NCBI GenBank assembly: GCA_024345305.1
Contig: BRON01000010.1
Span: forward strand, 682,001-746,000
Source of the DNA: Mrakia gelida
Lineage: Eukaryota; Basidiomycota; Tremellomycetes; Cystofilobasidiales; Mrakiaceae
Length of the DNA: 64,000 nt
Reading direction: 5' to 3'
The position numbers and the translations under genes are program-made. The notes below the pieces were generated by a model, which was given only the letters and a program-made list of their open reading frames with translations, was not told the DNA's origin and made no database searches. The first letter of the stretch is position 1. Every line of letters begins with the position of its first letter. This document shows, piece after piece, positions 1 to 12,299 of this stretch.

Positions 1-2293
1 GGTGAGAGCGAGCTCACTACCATACTTCTACTCGTCTCTCTACCACTGACCACGGCCTCCTCCTTCTACAGAACCCTCCATCGATCAAGCCATCTCTCGA
101 AAACACAACCCTCCAGTCCCCTCCCTCGACCTCGATTCCATCACCTCGACCGGCCCTTCCTCCTCCCTCTCGACCTCCCACCCTCCTCCTCTGCCTTCCC
201 ACGTCTCCGACCACACAAGTTCCCCTTCTACCAACTCCTCCATTCTCTCCTCCCACTACGTGCCTCCGACTTTCCCTCCGGTTCGACCCGCAAGCCCTCC
301 TCCTCCCTCTTCGACCTCAGCTCCAGCTCCCACGAACCCTCGACGACTCTCGCAAGATCCTTGGTCAACAACCGTAGCACCCACTTCCCCTCCCATCCCC
401 ACCCTCGCTCCTCCACCTCATTCCCACTCCTATCCTTCGTCGCTCGTCGCTGCTCCGTCGACAGGGCTGAAGGGAGGTCTCTTAGCGATTGATCGTTGGT
501 GGGAGAAGGAGACGCGGATTCGAGTGAGGTTGATTCCAGAGAGGGAAGGGAAATGGTTGAACAAGTGGACGGTGTTTGGGATCGAAGTCGTGAGACCTGG
601 AGGACTAGCTGGAGATGAGACTGGAGGAGTTCATAGGCGTTACAGCGAGTTCACTTGGTTGTACGAGACGCTGTTGAAGCGGGTGAGCGCGTCTTCCGAA
701 CTCGAACTCGATCTTGGACTCGACGTCGAGCTGACCCTTCCTGCCTTTGCCTTTCGCAGTATCCTTTCCGATGCATCGTAGGCTTGCCTCCCAAAAGACT
801 CGGAGGTGCGCTTCAGCCTGTCTTGTTTCTTTCTGGCGCTTGACAACGACGAAGCTGACTCTTCGCCCTCGTTGCTCGTTCCTTTCCTCTCAGCCGAGGG
901 CTCGTTTTTGGAGCAACGTCGACGAGGGCTTTCGAGATTCCTCAACTTCGTCGTCAACCATCCTACCCTCAAGGCAGATCATCTCGTTCAGGTCTTCCTT
1001 CACGAACCCAATCTCGAAGCTTGGAGGAAGGTGAGCAGCTTCTCTTCACGTTTCTCGTTTCTCGTTCGAGCTCACGCCAGACGAAAGCTCACTCGCTCTT
1101 CATCCTTCTTTGCAGTCTACGCCGATCAGCTTGGAGGAGGAGAGCAAGGGCAAGGGACTGAGCGAGAGAGAGGAGATGGAGGTTCCCGGGGATTTGGAGG
1201 ATAAGCTCGCGTAAGTCCAGCCGTCGCGTCTCGTCTCAACTTAGAACTCGATTTGTAGCTCGCGTCTGACCCCTTCTTCTCTTCTTCCCCCAGTATCGCT
1301 CGGAGATTACTCACACCCAAGATCAACTCGTGGAACAACCTGGTCACCATCTTCGAACGTCATTCGAGGAGGCTGGAAGCTCTGGGAGCGGACTCGTCTC
1401 GTTTCGCGTTGGCCTTGTCGTCTCTCGTTGAGGCTTCGGCGGAAACTTGGAAAGGTGGCATACCCGTCAGCCCGGTGGCAGGCTGGGGAGGAGAGGAGCG
1501 TGAGAGGGACGAGCTGGGAGATGGAGTGAGGGACGGTTTAAAGAGGGTTGGACGAAGTTTCGAGGAGATCGCTGTGGGAGCAGATCAACGCGTGGGTCCA
1601 CTCTTTCTTTCCCTCTGCGTCCATACAACGTGAACTGGACGCTAACTTTGCTCGTTCCTCTCCCAAACTACAGTCTCAGCAACTCCTTCTTGTCACTCTG
1701 GAAGCTCTCAAGTCGGAACGTGATCTCTACCTCGCGTTCAAAGACCTCTTTCTTCGTCACGACCGTACGTTCAATCCTTCCTCTTCTCTTCTCGATTTTG
1801 CGACGACCTTTTGCTGACTTTGTTATCTATTTATCGCCCTTCTCAGGCCTCTCTCTGGATCCCGTCGCCAAACTCCAGAAGAAGATCGAGCTCGCTCAGC
1901 AGAAGGCCCTCGCCGTTCAAGCAGCGAAGAAGCCCAACTTCGAGGTCGAGGTCGACAAAATCGCCGGACAGGTCGAAGCAGCTCAAGCCGAAGTGGAAGG
2001 GTGGATGGCTCGCAGAGGAGTGGTTCGCTCGATGTACGTTTGAAGAATCGATTCGACCAGGACGAGACGCGCCGTCGAGAAGCTCGGAGCTGACCGTTCT
2101 CGCTCTTACCTCGTTCGTCGCCTCTCTCAGCATGTGGTCGGAGCTGGCGTTCGTTCTTCATCCACGAGAGAACACCTTGGTCACGCTCGCCTTCCAGCAG
2201 TTCGCGAGGGAGGAGGCGAACTACTCTCAGGAGGTCGAAGGAGTGTGGAGGAGGTTGGAGGAGGGCTTGGAGTCGATGCCTTTGGAGGGATGA
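1..2293 (+). CDS. MVP1: Sorting nexin Mvp1/SNX8-type, 5' end outside the window
   Basis: The PX-BAR sorting nexin Mvp1 binds PI3P on endosomes and drives tubule-mediated recycling to the Golgi. Base 1 is the last base of an upstream exon; an intron runs 2-71 and the visible coding sequence restarts at 72 with a Ser/Pro-rich leader. The PX domain (about 480-1030) shows HRRYSEF, the basic phosphoinositide-binding signature, then YPFRCIVGLPPKRLG and FLEQRRRGLSRFLNF, the order and wording seen in Mvp1. A predicted helical BAR region follows (about 1290-2290) with coiled-coil segments such as DPVAKLQKKIELAQQKALAV. At least seven introns with CTGAC branch sites interrupt it; the last exon starts near 2130 and ends in PLEG-stop at 2291-2293. 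The family assignment is secure; the N-terminus is missing only because of the window edge. Confidence 0.88.
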
Positions 2294-2613
2294 GGGAGAC
2301 GAGTTAGTTTTCGAGAGCGTCCCCTTAGCGTTCGCCTATATATGGTTGTGACCTTCTTGCAGTAAGGTTGTTTGACGAGAGGACGGGGTTTCATTGATCA
2401 GTCTCAATCCATCGATCGCGTTTCGCGCTGCCCCCTTCGATGGCTTTTTCTCTCTTTCACCGTCCCTTGCCTCCTCGTTCCCTCAACGCCCACCAACCGA
2501 GACCTCGAGATCGTTCGATCCCTCTCCGCATCCCTTCACGCCCTACACCTACCCTTCAGCATCGTCCAGGAGAGGAGAAGGACACAACCAAACTCCTCAA
2601 ACCTCCCCACAAA
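2294..2613. promoter_or_regulatory. Intergenic region between MVP1 and the pseudokinase/AAA gene
   Basis: This 320-nt stretch is the 3' end of MVP1 and the presumed promoter and leader of the next gene on the same strand. A TATATATGG stretch lies at about 2337-2345. It is too close to the MVP1 stop to be called a core promoter with confidence. Nothing else is recognised. Confidence 0.35.
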
Positions 2614-5600
2614 ATGACCGTCGTCGATCCCTTCCCTTCCTCCAGCGGTCGTCGTCCTCTTTCCTTCCACCACCCCAACTTCAGCGCTTACGGCTTCAGC
2701 GAGGTCAGACTGGACCCTCCTCCCGCTCATGGTCAGCTTCACGAGTCGGAGCAGAGAGTCTCAGGAAAGGCCGTCTTCGACCCTACGAAGGCAATGTCGT
2801 CGACGTCCTTCCCCGAGCTCGAGCTCACCTTCCCTTCACGAGTCAGATTCAGGTAAGCTCTTCCCTTCCTTCCTCCCCGTATCTCCTCAGAGCAATCCTC
2901 TCTAACCTCTTCTCCTACGCTGCTTCACACAGGCTCGCTCCTTCCTCCAATCCATCGTCTTTCTCCCACTCTCATCGACTTCGCAAGATCTACTCCCTCC
3001 TCTCCTCCCCTCCTCCTCCCTCAGCCCTCGCCTCTTCCAAGGCCGCCGCTCGTCTAGGTCGTCCACTTATCATCATCCCTCTCTATCCACGACTGCTTGG
3101 AGCCTGGGAGTCGCCGGACGGGTTGTGGTCAATCTTCGAGGACGAACGGGAGGGGGAAGAAAGGGTCTCTGTTGAGGCTTGTTGCGTCGAGCTGCTTTCG
3201 GGGAAAGGAGGCAACAGCGAGGAGAGGAGGTGGGGAGAAGTTTTGGAGGTGCTCGTTCAGTGTGTCAAAATCATAGCTGTGAGCCAAGCTTTGACAAATC
3301 TGAGCCAGAAACATCGTCGAGGAGGGGGTGAAAAGGCGAAGAGGTCGCCATCGTCAAGTCGCGTTCCTTCGCTGACCTTGGAATTCTCGACCGTCCTTTC
3401 TTCTTCCTCCAACAGGGTCTGCATTCCAGGTCCCTAAGTCTCGTCGTATGTCACCCAGAGTTCTTCGTCTGTCGTCGGATCCCCTCCTCCAGCTCGCCCA
3501 CCGGCTTCAGCATCCAGGTCGAGCTCTCGTCCCTCTCCGAGGTCGTCAAGCTTTCGGACTTCGGAACCCAGAGTCGAGCCAGCAACCCTCAGGAGTCGAA
3601 CGTGAAGAGCCCAACACGAGGTCGTTTCGGAGTCATCGAGGACGCCAGCAGCGATTTTCTAGACAGCGACGTCGAGATCAGAGACTCTTACTCGGAATCA
3701 ACGATTCAACGACACCTTCGATACCTCTCCCCCGAAACCCTTGGGGTCAAGCGTGGCTCTCGACCGGCGGACATCTTCAGCTTTGGAGTCTTCGCGTTCG
3801 AAGTGTGAGTAGATCAGTTTCCATTCTGGGGGACTGAACGATGGGAAGCGAACGCGAACGCGACGAGCAGAGCTGACGCCTCCTCCTCCTTCTTTCCTCA
3901 GCCTCACTGGAGCTCAAACGGAACCCTCGACGTCAAGTCCAACCACGGGAGACCTCCTCGCCCTCATCCATCAACACCTCACTACTCCCGTACCCTCGCC
4001 TCTCGAACACGCTCCTCAAATCCCTCCTCATCTCGCTCGGATCATCACTCTCGCTCTCTCCCCCGATCCCTCGACTCGCTACCACTCCACGTCTTCCCTC
4101 CTCTACGACCTCCTCACCCTCCAATCGATCCTCTTCTCGCCTTCTCCAACATCATCCAGCCTCAAGTTCAACCCCGGAGCCGTTGACGCATTGAGTCGGT
4201 TCGAGATCGATCAAGGTCTCGTCGAACGGGAGAGCGAGATCGCCGCGCTTTCTCGAGCTTTGGACAGCGTGAGGGAGACTGGTCAGGGAGCAGCGAGTGT
4301 CTGGGGTGTGTCAGGGTCAGGGAAGTCGAAGCTGGTCGAGACCTGGGTGAAGGGGCTGGAGGAGAAGGCTGGGAAAACGCTCCTCGGCTGGGCTAAGTTT
4401 GATCGTAAGTCCACGCGTCCTTTCGATTCGAAGGTCGCTTTCCCTGACCGGTTCTTTGATCAATTCTTTCCAGAACACACCAAGACTCCTCTCAATGGCT
4501 TCGTCCAACTCTTCCATTCGATACTGGATCGGATCTTCTCTGGTGAGAGCACATCGTTTCGTTCTTGCGCCGAGAGTCGACATTGACCTCGCTCTTCCCC
4601 TGGCAGATCCCACCGAGGACGCGGCCGCGTGGAAGGCTACCATCGTTTCTGCCCTCTCGAGCCAAGGATCGAGCCTCTCGACCTTCGCCGTTCTCATCTC
4701 GCAGGAATGGCGAGACGTGCTGTTCGGATCAGAAGCTGGCCTGGACGAGAGAACCGAGGACTCTGACTGGTCGCACTTCACTCGAGGTTCGTCGTCGTCG
4801 CCATCTCTTTTTCTCGCTCTTCGTCTCGCTGACCGCCGTTTATCTTCGAGCAGGCTTCCGAAACACCGCCCAAAAGCTTCTTCAAATCTTTGCGACGAAG
4901 GAGAGGCCGTTGATCTTGGTTCTCGACGACGTTCAGTGGGCCGAGAGTCAGGAGAGAGAGCTGTACGTTTTCTTCCCGCTTCTGTCTTTTCTTCTCATCT
5001 CCCTGCTGATCTTACTCTTTCCACCTACACAGCTGGCAGTCTCTTCTCGGTACCGGAAGGTCAGGAAGACTTCGCAACATCCTCGTCGTCTCCATCCATC
5101 GCGTCGCGGACGACGAAATCGCTCCTCCTCCCGACCAGCTTCTCTCCTTAGGAGCTACTTCTATCAAGATTTCCCGCTTCGACGAGCCAGGAGTGGCCAT
5201 CTTCCTCTCTCAGATTTTCCATTGGACGAGAGACGACCTACAAGCGAACTACTTGGTCGCTTTCCTTTTCGACCAGACCCTCGGTTCGTTCTCGCGTCGC
5301 TCGCGAGGCTCTCCTGCCCGCTTCAAGCTCTGATCTTCTTCTTTCTGTCTTTGAACCTCTTCCTTTTGTTCAGGTACACCCTTCTTCCTTCAAACCCTCA
5401 CTTCGTCGCTCGTTCGCCACGGAGTCATCTTCTTCAACTACGATCAACTTCGATGGGCGTTCAACGTTCTCGACCTTCAGGGTCAGTTCTGTCTCGTGGT
5501 ACATTCTCTCCGGGCATGATTCCGACCTCATCTCTCTCCTTTCCTCTCCTCACAGACTACGCTTCACCGGGCGTCGATCATTTCCTTGCTCGAGGTCTCG

Positions 5601-8600
5601 AGGCTGCGTCGCCAGAGACCAAGCTCGCTCTCGGAGTACGTACTTCCCATCGCACTCGACCGTGTGAGACTCAGACAGCTGACGATGTTCTCTTGTCCCC
5701 GGCTCAGATCCTCTCCTGCCTTCCAGCTCGAGGTGTTCCCCTCTCGCTTCTCGCTGGTCTTCTTCAAAGGACCGTCCCCGTCACCGAATCCCTCCTCGCT
5801 CAGTCTTCCTCGGCCGTCGTCGTCGAAGGAGATTTAGTCAGATTCGCTCACGATAGGATCCAGCAGGCTGCTTCGAACCTCGTCAAGAAGGAGGATGAAG
5901 CCCAGACGCACTTCGAGATCGGACTCTATCTTCGCAAGATCGGCTCCGACGAGTATCTGTTTGATGGTGAGCTTTGGCCGCTTGTGAGCTGCTCGAGTCT
6001 CGTAGACTGACTACAAACTATCATCCCACAGCTGTGGACAACTTTCTACGCGCTCGAGCTCTCGGTCGAGAGATGGAAGATTCGAACGAGCTCGCCCTGT
6101 TCGGTTCGTCGCGTCGTGTCCTCTCTTCTTCCTGACTCCATCGACAGCGAACTAAACCCCCTCGCTCTTCTGAATCATAGCCTGTCAAGCAGCCCAACGA
6201 TCCTCCAGAGCCGCTTCCTACAACGCCGCTCTCGACTACCTCGCGGCCGTCGCGTCGCTCGTCGACTTTGACTCGGACGAAACCTGGCAGTCGAAGCGGC
6301 CGCTTGCTACCCTCTTCGCTCGGACTCTGGCAGAAGCTTCAGCCATCGCCGGTGAAGCGGCTGCCGCGATCCCTCGAGTGAGTGTATATTTCTCCTCTGA
6401 ACAGCTCGAGGTCTGGGAGCTTCGAAGAGGCTGATCTGCCTCGTGCTGTTTCTCTCGATACAGATCCGACAGTTCATCTCCTTCTGCCAGACCAAGATCG
6501 AGAAGGTCGACATGAGTATCCTTCTCGTCCGTTTGCTCGTTTCCAGTACGTTTACCTCTCCCCCTCTCCCAGAGTTCGTCGAGTCAGATCGCAACTGACC
6601 TCCTCAATCTTCGTTCTCAGGCGGGGACTTCTTCACGGCCATCGACGAGGCTATCAAGGCTATCAAGATTACTGGATACGACTCGGAAGATCTCCCTGCA
6701 GATCTCGTCGACATTCTCCCTCTTAATGCAAGCGATCTGGCGAGGCTGGAGGACAAGGGATTAGGTCCCGCTGTCGCGAATCCCAACGAGGAGGAGGAGC
6801 TCGCTGCCGTTCGTCCTTCCAGCTCTCGGGCCCGAAAACCTCAAGCTGACTCTCTTGTGCTCCCTCTTAGGCTGTCACAACTCTCGTTGGGTTGATTGGT
6901 AAGCTCAGCGAGGAGAGAGAACGAGATGGTTCCTGGTTCAGGCTGACCAATCGAGGCGACCTTCTTCGTTCCAGGAACTCAAATCTACGTCTTTCAAGCC
7001 GATCACGGAGCGTCGTTAACGAGGATGTGCTTATGCCTCGCCGCTCGTCATACCCCAGCTGCCCAGTCTTCGTCTCTCTCCTACCTTCTCGGCGTCTACA
7101 GCCTCCAGTTATCTCGTCGAGACCAGCTGGGCTTCATCGAGGACGCTCTGGAAGTCTCGAATCGACTCCTCGTCAACGCTCGAGGATCACCATTTTACTG
7201 TATGGCACTCGGTGAGTACAGCAACACCACCTCCGAACATCCTCATGCTTTCTCCGCGGACGGACGGACGCGCTGACCCCTTCATTCGGTCTTCAGTCAC
7301 GCTCGCCGTTCAAGCACATACCACACGTACCCTCAAGGACATCACGTTCAAGGAATCTTGGGATCTTTCGATGAGAGGAGGAGACCTGGATGTGAGCTTC
7401 CGTCTTCCTCTTACTGCTTCGAAGTCGAAGATCTGACGACCTTTCTTCGCCGCGTCGCTTTCCTTCTTCGCCCTCTTCTCTCACAGACGGCTTCGTATGT
7501 CTTGGGACTCGAGTGTCTCACCTCCTTGATCGCAGGACGACTCTTCAGGGAGGATCTTTCGCCAACGAAGGAGAGCTGGTTCGACGCCATCGATTCCTTT
7601 TCGCCAGCAGGTCGAGTACTGGTGAACATCGGTGCGCCTCTCCCCCTTCTTCTTCTTGCTCTTCTGCTTCTTCTTCACCTTCTCAATTCGCTCACTTCTC
7701 CTCACTTTCTCTCCAGCTCGCCAAACCGTGGAACATCTGCAATCTACGTCTCCCGATACGAGTCAGAACCATCGCTTCGACGGCTCGTTCATCAATCGCG
7801 ATAGGGATTGGCCTGCGATCGCCGACTACACTCTCGTGGGTCCTGGTCGACGCGACGAGATCGAATTCTTCAGGATCTGAACTGACGTCTTACGCGTTTG
7901 TTGTAGCACCGATCTCTCTGGATTCTCTGTGAGATGTGGTGCGGCCTCGTCTTCCCCTCCTCGGACTCTCGAGCTTACCTCGCCGACTTGGTCGAAGAGG
8001 GAACGAAGATTCAAGACGCCATCTACGGATTTGCCTTCTTCCCCGTACGTTCTCTTTCTTCACCCTCTCGGGTGCCCTTCGACTCACTCACACTCTCCCT
8101 TCTCTTCCAGGAATGGAACTTCATCAAGTGCCTTTTCTACCTCACGTACGGAACCGAGGAGGAGCAAGTCCTCATCGCCGAGTGTCTAGAGGAGGTCGCC
8201 GCTTTCTCGGCTCCAGATTGGGTCGCTCGAGCCGCCGTGGTCAGGACCCTCGTGCTCATCAGGAGCATCTCGACGTCGGAGGGAAAGACTCACTGGTCGA
8301 TTGCCCTCCCTTCGATCGAGGCGACTCTCGAGCTGTGCGTCGTTGCAGACCTTCCAGGACTCGTTGGTAAGCCCAATTCCCTCGAGCTCCCACCGAATCG
8401 CGTTCTGACAGACACGTGCTTCGTCCTTTGCAGGTCTCATCTCGTTCTCGGCGGCGATGTTCCTCCAAACTCAAACGAACAATCCTCGACTCGTTTCAGG
8501 TTACGCGAACTCAGCTCATCAAGGCTACATCGCGTGAGTCTGAGTCTCTATATGTGCTTGTCGAGAGGGTAAGAAACCTCGATCTGAAATACCACCTTCG

Positions 8601-9664
8601 ATCGATCTTACAGTGCGAGAGTCCCAATCGTCGAGCGAACAGTCCTCGAAGCCTTCCCCACCCTCATTCGCCCACCTCCTCCCATCCTCAGCCCAACCCT
8701 CGAACTCCACCTCCGGTCTCCCCGCCCACGCTCGAAAGACTTGGAATCGGTCTCTCAGGACTCAAGTCACGGAGCCATGAAGTTCGAGGAGTCGGGAGGT
8801 CCAGATCAGCTCGAGAAGAAGCTTGATCTCGAGTCCTTCCTCAAGACGACTCTTCTCATCGCTGGAGAGAAGGATCCATCAGTTCTCATCGTCAAGTGAG
8901 CCCTTACATCCCTTTTTCTACCCTTTTGGAGCGAAGGAAAGGAGACGAACGAGACCTCGACGCGTCGACTGACCTCCTACGCGCCGCTTCCAGATTGATG
9001 AAGGTCCTGCTGCAGTTCACGAGATCAGATTTCGGCGCTCTTTCTATCGTCGACCCGACAAGCGGAAACCTGCATCTTCGTTCGGCTGGGACGTTTACGG
9101 GCCTCTCAGCTTTCGACCTCCCTCTCGCCGACTGCTCTCATCTCGCTCCCGTCTCCTTCCTTCAACACGTCGGGACGACGAAGAAGGTCAGTGCTCTTTC
9201 ATGCTCCCTTTTCTTCGCCGGCTCGCCCACGTGCTCATCCACCTCCTTTTGCTTCGTCCAGGCCATCACCTCGGCTTCGAAACTCTCCCACCTTCATCGC
9301 GACGCCTTCTTCTCTGCCTCGCTACCTCGTTCCGCCATGGTTCTCCGTAAGGGTAGCGTTGGGGATGGAGTTCCTTGGTAAGGTTGAGCTTCGAATGGGT
9401 GGGTTTGGGTTGAATCAAGGCGAGACGAGCGGGGGCGAGGGAGGGCTGAAGGAAGAGAGGGAGAGGAAGGGAGGAGGAGAAGAGGTGAGCTCGATTCGTT
9501 TCGTTGGAGGACAAGATGGAAGGGAGCAGGTTGAGCTTACCTTTGGAGTTGATCCCACAGAAACTGATCCGACGTTCTTGGTGTTATACTTGACTGAAGC
9601 TTGGAAGCTTGGGAGCTTGAAGAAGGAGGGAGGAGATGGCGAAGAAGGAAGGAGGAGGTGGTGA
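2614..9664 (+). CDS. Pseudokinase-AAA ATPase-GAF protein, hybrid-histidine-kinase relative lacking the histidine-kinase core
   Basis: The domain order follows the fungal hybrid histidine kinases that begin with a Ser/Thr-kinase-like domain and an AAA ATPase (S. pombe Mak2/Mak3 type). The ATG at 2614 follows CACAAA. The kinase-like part (about 2930-4150) keeps a DFG-type motif (VKLSDFG, about 3560) and an APE-like RYLSPE, but the catalytic loop reads LHSRSLSLVV instead of HRDxKxxN and no glycine loop is visible, so it should be a pseudokinase. The AAA module has Walker A GVSGSGKSKL (about 4305) and Walker B ILVLDDVQWAE (about 4912). A long helical region follows (RFAHDRIQQAA, about 5845), then the GAF start at about 8830-9350 (LESFLKTTLLIAGEKDP, SDFGALSIVDP). 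The frame becomes unclear near 9343: one frame stops at 9381, another runs to 9664. No SHELRTP H-box, ATP-binding N/G boxes or receiver follow. It could be a functional truncated regulator or a 3'-degraded gene. Confidence 0.7.
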
Positions 9665-10253
9665 AGAGGCGATGGCGTCGCGAGCTTCCCTCCCCCTTCC
9701 TTCTTTCGAAGAGCTCGTCAGTTCGTTCTACCCCCGACAGCATCGACACTTTTTTTCGAACAACCAAGATCCTCTCCCCCCTCTTCAGCATGTCCTCCTC
9801 CCACTCCCCCATATCCCCGAAAGGTCCACTCTCATTCATTCAACTTCCCCCATCCTCGCTGCCCATCCCCTTCGACCTCTCCTCCTCGTCTGGCTCTCTC
9901 TCTCCCGAGCTCGCAACCAATCAACATGGTGCATTGCCTGGAACACCATCCTCGAGTTCACTTGGACGGGATTTTCATACTGGAGTTCGAAGGATCAGGT
10001 GAGACTCGACTCTACTACCAGAACGAAGAGCTGGCTCGTCCCCCTCCCTTCGTTCGTTCGTTCGTTCGAGCTCACACCTTTCTCCCTTCTCTGCTTCCTC
10101 CCTTCTCCCACTGCTCCTTCTCCCTCGCCTCCACAGCTCTCTCGCTCCCTCGCCGCAGGTCATCTAACCCGACGATGCATGACTCTCGAGACCTGGTTCC
10201 TCTTCGATCTTGACGAGGCGAGAGGGGAGGAGGAGGTCATCGAGGTTGCTTGA
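9665..10253 (+). other. Uncertain coding tail or separate small gene
   Basis: Several overlapping open frames occur and none splices cleanly to the preceding gene. The most protein-like pieces are HLDGIFILEFEGSGETRLYY (about 9965-10020) and, after a possible intron with a cctccacag acceptor near 10137, CMTLETWFLFDLDEARGEEE, ending at a stop at 10251-10253. The first piece is faintly reminiscent of NTF2-like folds, but this is only an impression. It may be the remnant of the lost C-terminus of the pseudokinase/AAA gene or an independent short gene. Confidence 0.3.
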
Positions 10254-10629
10254 GATGAGGAGGGGTGTAGGCTGGAGGGGAGGATGAATCGTGGGATGTT
10301 TTAGCTCACGGTGAGTCCGAAGAACGTTGTTTGGTGGAGTGGATGTAGATGGGAGGAAGGATGATGTGAGAGGGAGGAGAAGAGAGGGCCAACGAGGGAG
10401 GGAGAGAGGGAGGATCGCCGGTGAGCGATGAGCTCCTCCTCCTTTTGGGTTCGAGCTCGCGAGCTCCCCATGCTTGAGTTCTCCCTTTATCAGACTCGTG
10501 TCCGATCTGAGTCTAGAACGATTCGATCTACGTGCTGAACCAGCTCTTCGTTTCCCTTCATTCGCTCCTGCGCCCAGGACTCCCCTCCGACTGCACTCCT
10601 TCTTGGCAGTCCGCTCGTTCAAGAAGATC
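10254..10629. other. Intergenic, nothing recognised
   Basis: About 375 nt, purine-rich from 10340 to 10430 and then pyrimidine-rich. No supported gene or motif is seen. Confidence 0.4.
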
Positions 10630-11637
10630 ATGACAGTCGCATCTCGTGAGTACCCTCTCCCGTATCCTGCTCTTGATCTCGTTGCTTCGTTCGTGGGAAG
10701 GGGGAGAGCGAAGGGTGGAGGTGCGTTGAGCTCGCCCGAGACTGACCTTCGTTCGTTCGCTTCATTTCGTTCTACTCGCCAGCTCTCGGACGCGTTGGGA
10801 GGGAGGGAAAGACATACGCTGATGGTCAGTGGGAGAGGTGAGTACGATCATCTCGCTTGCTCGGCTGCCCTTGGGTCTGATGGGAGACGCGTCAAGTCTA
10901 GCGAAGCGAGATGGAAATGAAACGAACGCTGACTAGCCATCGTTCTTGTTTCTCTCAGTTCGAGTCATTTATCTAGGCAAGGACCCTCTTCAGTGAGTAT
11001 CCGAACCTCCACTTCTTCACCTCTCTCCCTCGCTCCTACCTATCTTTCGTTCTCTCCCTCTACCGCCGAAGCTCACGCGTCCTCCCTCCCCTCCCTTCTT
11101 CTTTCCTTCACCCTTTCAACCTCTTAGCCACCCAGCTGTCCATCCATCGCCTCGGAACTCGGAGCCTTGGGAATTAAACTTCGCTCTTATCATCGGTGAG
11201 TTCCCTTCCAGACTCTGCCAGGAACAGGGAGGGAGGGTGAGGAATCAAGTTGGGTTTCGTTCGTTCGTGTTCGTGCGCTGACTTGCCTCTTCTTTCTCTC
11301 TGTTCTTTCTTCGCTCAGACCGCAGCAGCAGCAGTTTCAACAAACCGATCCCATCAGCATTCACCTCAGCTCGCTCCTGTCCCTCAAGACCGCACTCCGC
11401 TCCCTCTACAGCTACCACCCTCCGCGACCCTCTCCCGCCTCGGCTCCCTTCACCGAACCACCCCTCCCTCTTCTCTCCTCTCCTCCTCCGCTCTCAAAGG
11501 AATACCCGCCCGCACTCCAGCTCGGCCGATACCCTCGCACCTCCACCCCTCCCACGAACGCCCCCAGGCTCAATCGCAAACCAGCTCCAGCTCTCTCTCC
11601 CATTGCATCGGTTGGTGTCTCGGTGGGTTTGGTCTGA
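10630..11637 (+). CDS. Hypothetical Ser/Pro-rich protein, model uncertain
   Basis: An ATG at 10630 is followed after 16 nt by a clear donor (gtgagt). Three further introns with CTGAC-like branch sites and cag acceptors follow. The consistent frame gives a short protein starting MTVASPLGRVGREGKTYADG, continuing with IASELGALGIKLRSYHRPQQ, a Q-run and a Pro-rich tail, and stopping at 11635-11637. A competing frame over the same exons contains RVRVIYLGKDPL and an acidic tail; I could not decide between them. No domain is recognised. It lies at the left part of a tract with many broken frames, so it may itself be decayed. Confidence 0.3.
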
Positions 11638-12299
11638 GGAGGCAGAGGAGGCTGATGAGGGAGAGAAGAGCGGGATAGGTGGATTGGGAGTGGCTTGCTC
11701 TAGGGCCTGGATGAGGTCGGATGGGTTGGATTGGGCTGGGTTGAGCGGGAGGGAGGAAGCGGGGAGGGAAAGAGAGCGGGAAGGTTGAGCGCGTTCGAGT
11801 TTCGATTTGCTTTCTTTGCTTTTTCTGTTGCTTTCCAATCCGATGTGAGCTTCCCAAACGAACTGCAACCATCTAATCTAGTCTACGAGAGGGCAGTCGA
11901 AGTGATCGAGGTTGTAGCTGGTCTTCATGTCCACCTTCGCCCTCTTCCCCTCCGCCGCCGTCATTCCCTTCTCAGCCGACATCATCACGTTCCCTGATCT
12001 CCCTGATCGCCACAGGTCTCAACATCTCCCACACCTCCCTTATCGGAGGTGAGAGAGAAGAGGTCCACTACGTCAAAAGAATCGAAAAGAGAGGAAAGGG
12101 AACCTCGCCGAAGCAGCGAGGAGTTGTTCGTTCGCGAGAACTCACCGACGCGTCGTGGTTCGCCCGCATCTTCCTTCCTTCCTTCCTACCTTCACTATCA
12201 CCCACACACTCTCTCTTTCTCTCTTTCTCTCGCGCAGTCTCCTGATTTCCCAGCAATAGCACGAACTTACATCTGATCGCTCCCCCCCGCCCCTCTCCC
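11638..12299. other. Intergenic, no supported gene
   Basis: About 660 nt between the hypothetical + gene and the 3' end of the DUF1749 locus. A short open stretch from an ATG near 11927 reads MSTFALFPSAAVIPF, but it has no homology that I recognise and no clear splice partner. A C-run with CCGCCCC lies near 12281-12292. Confidence 0.35.
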
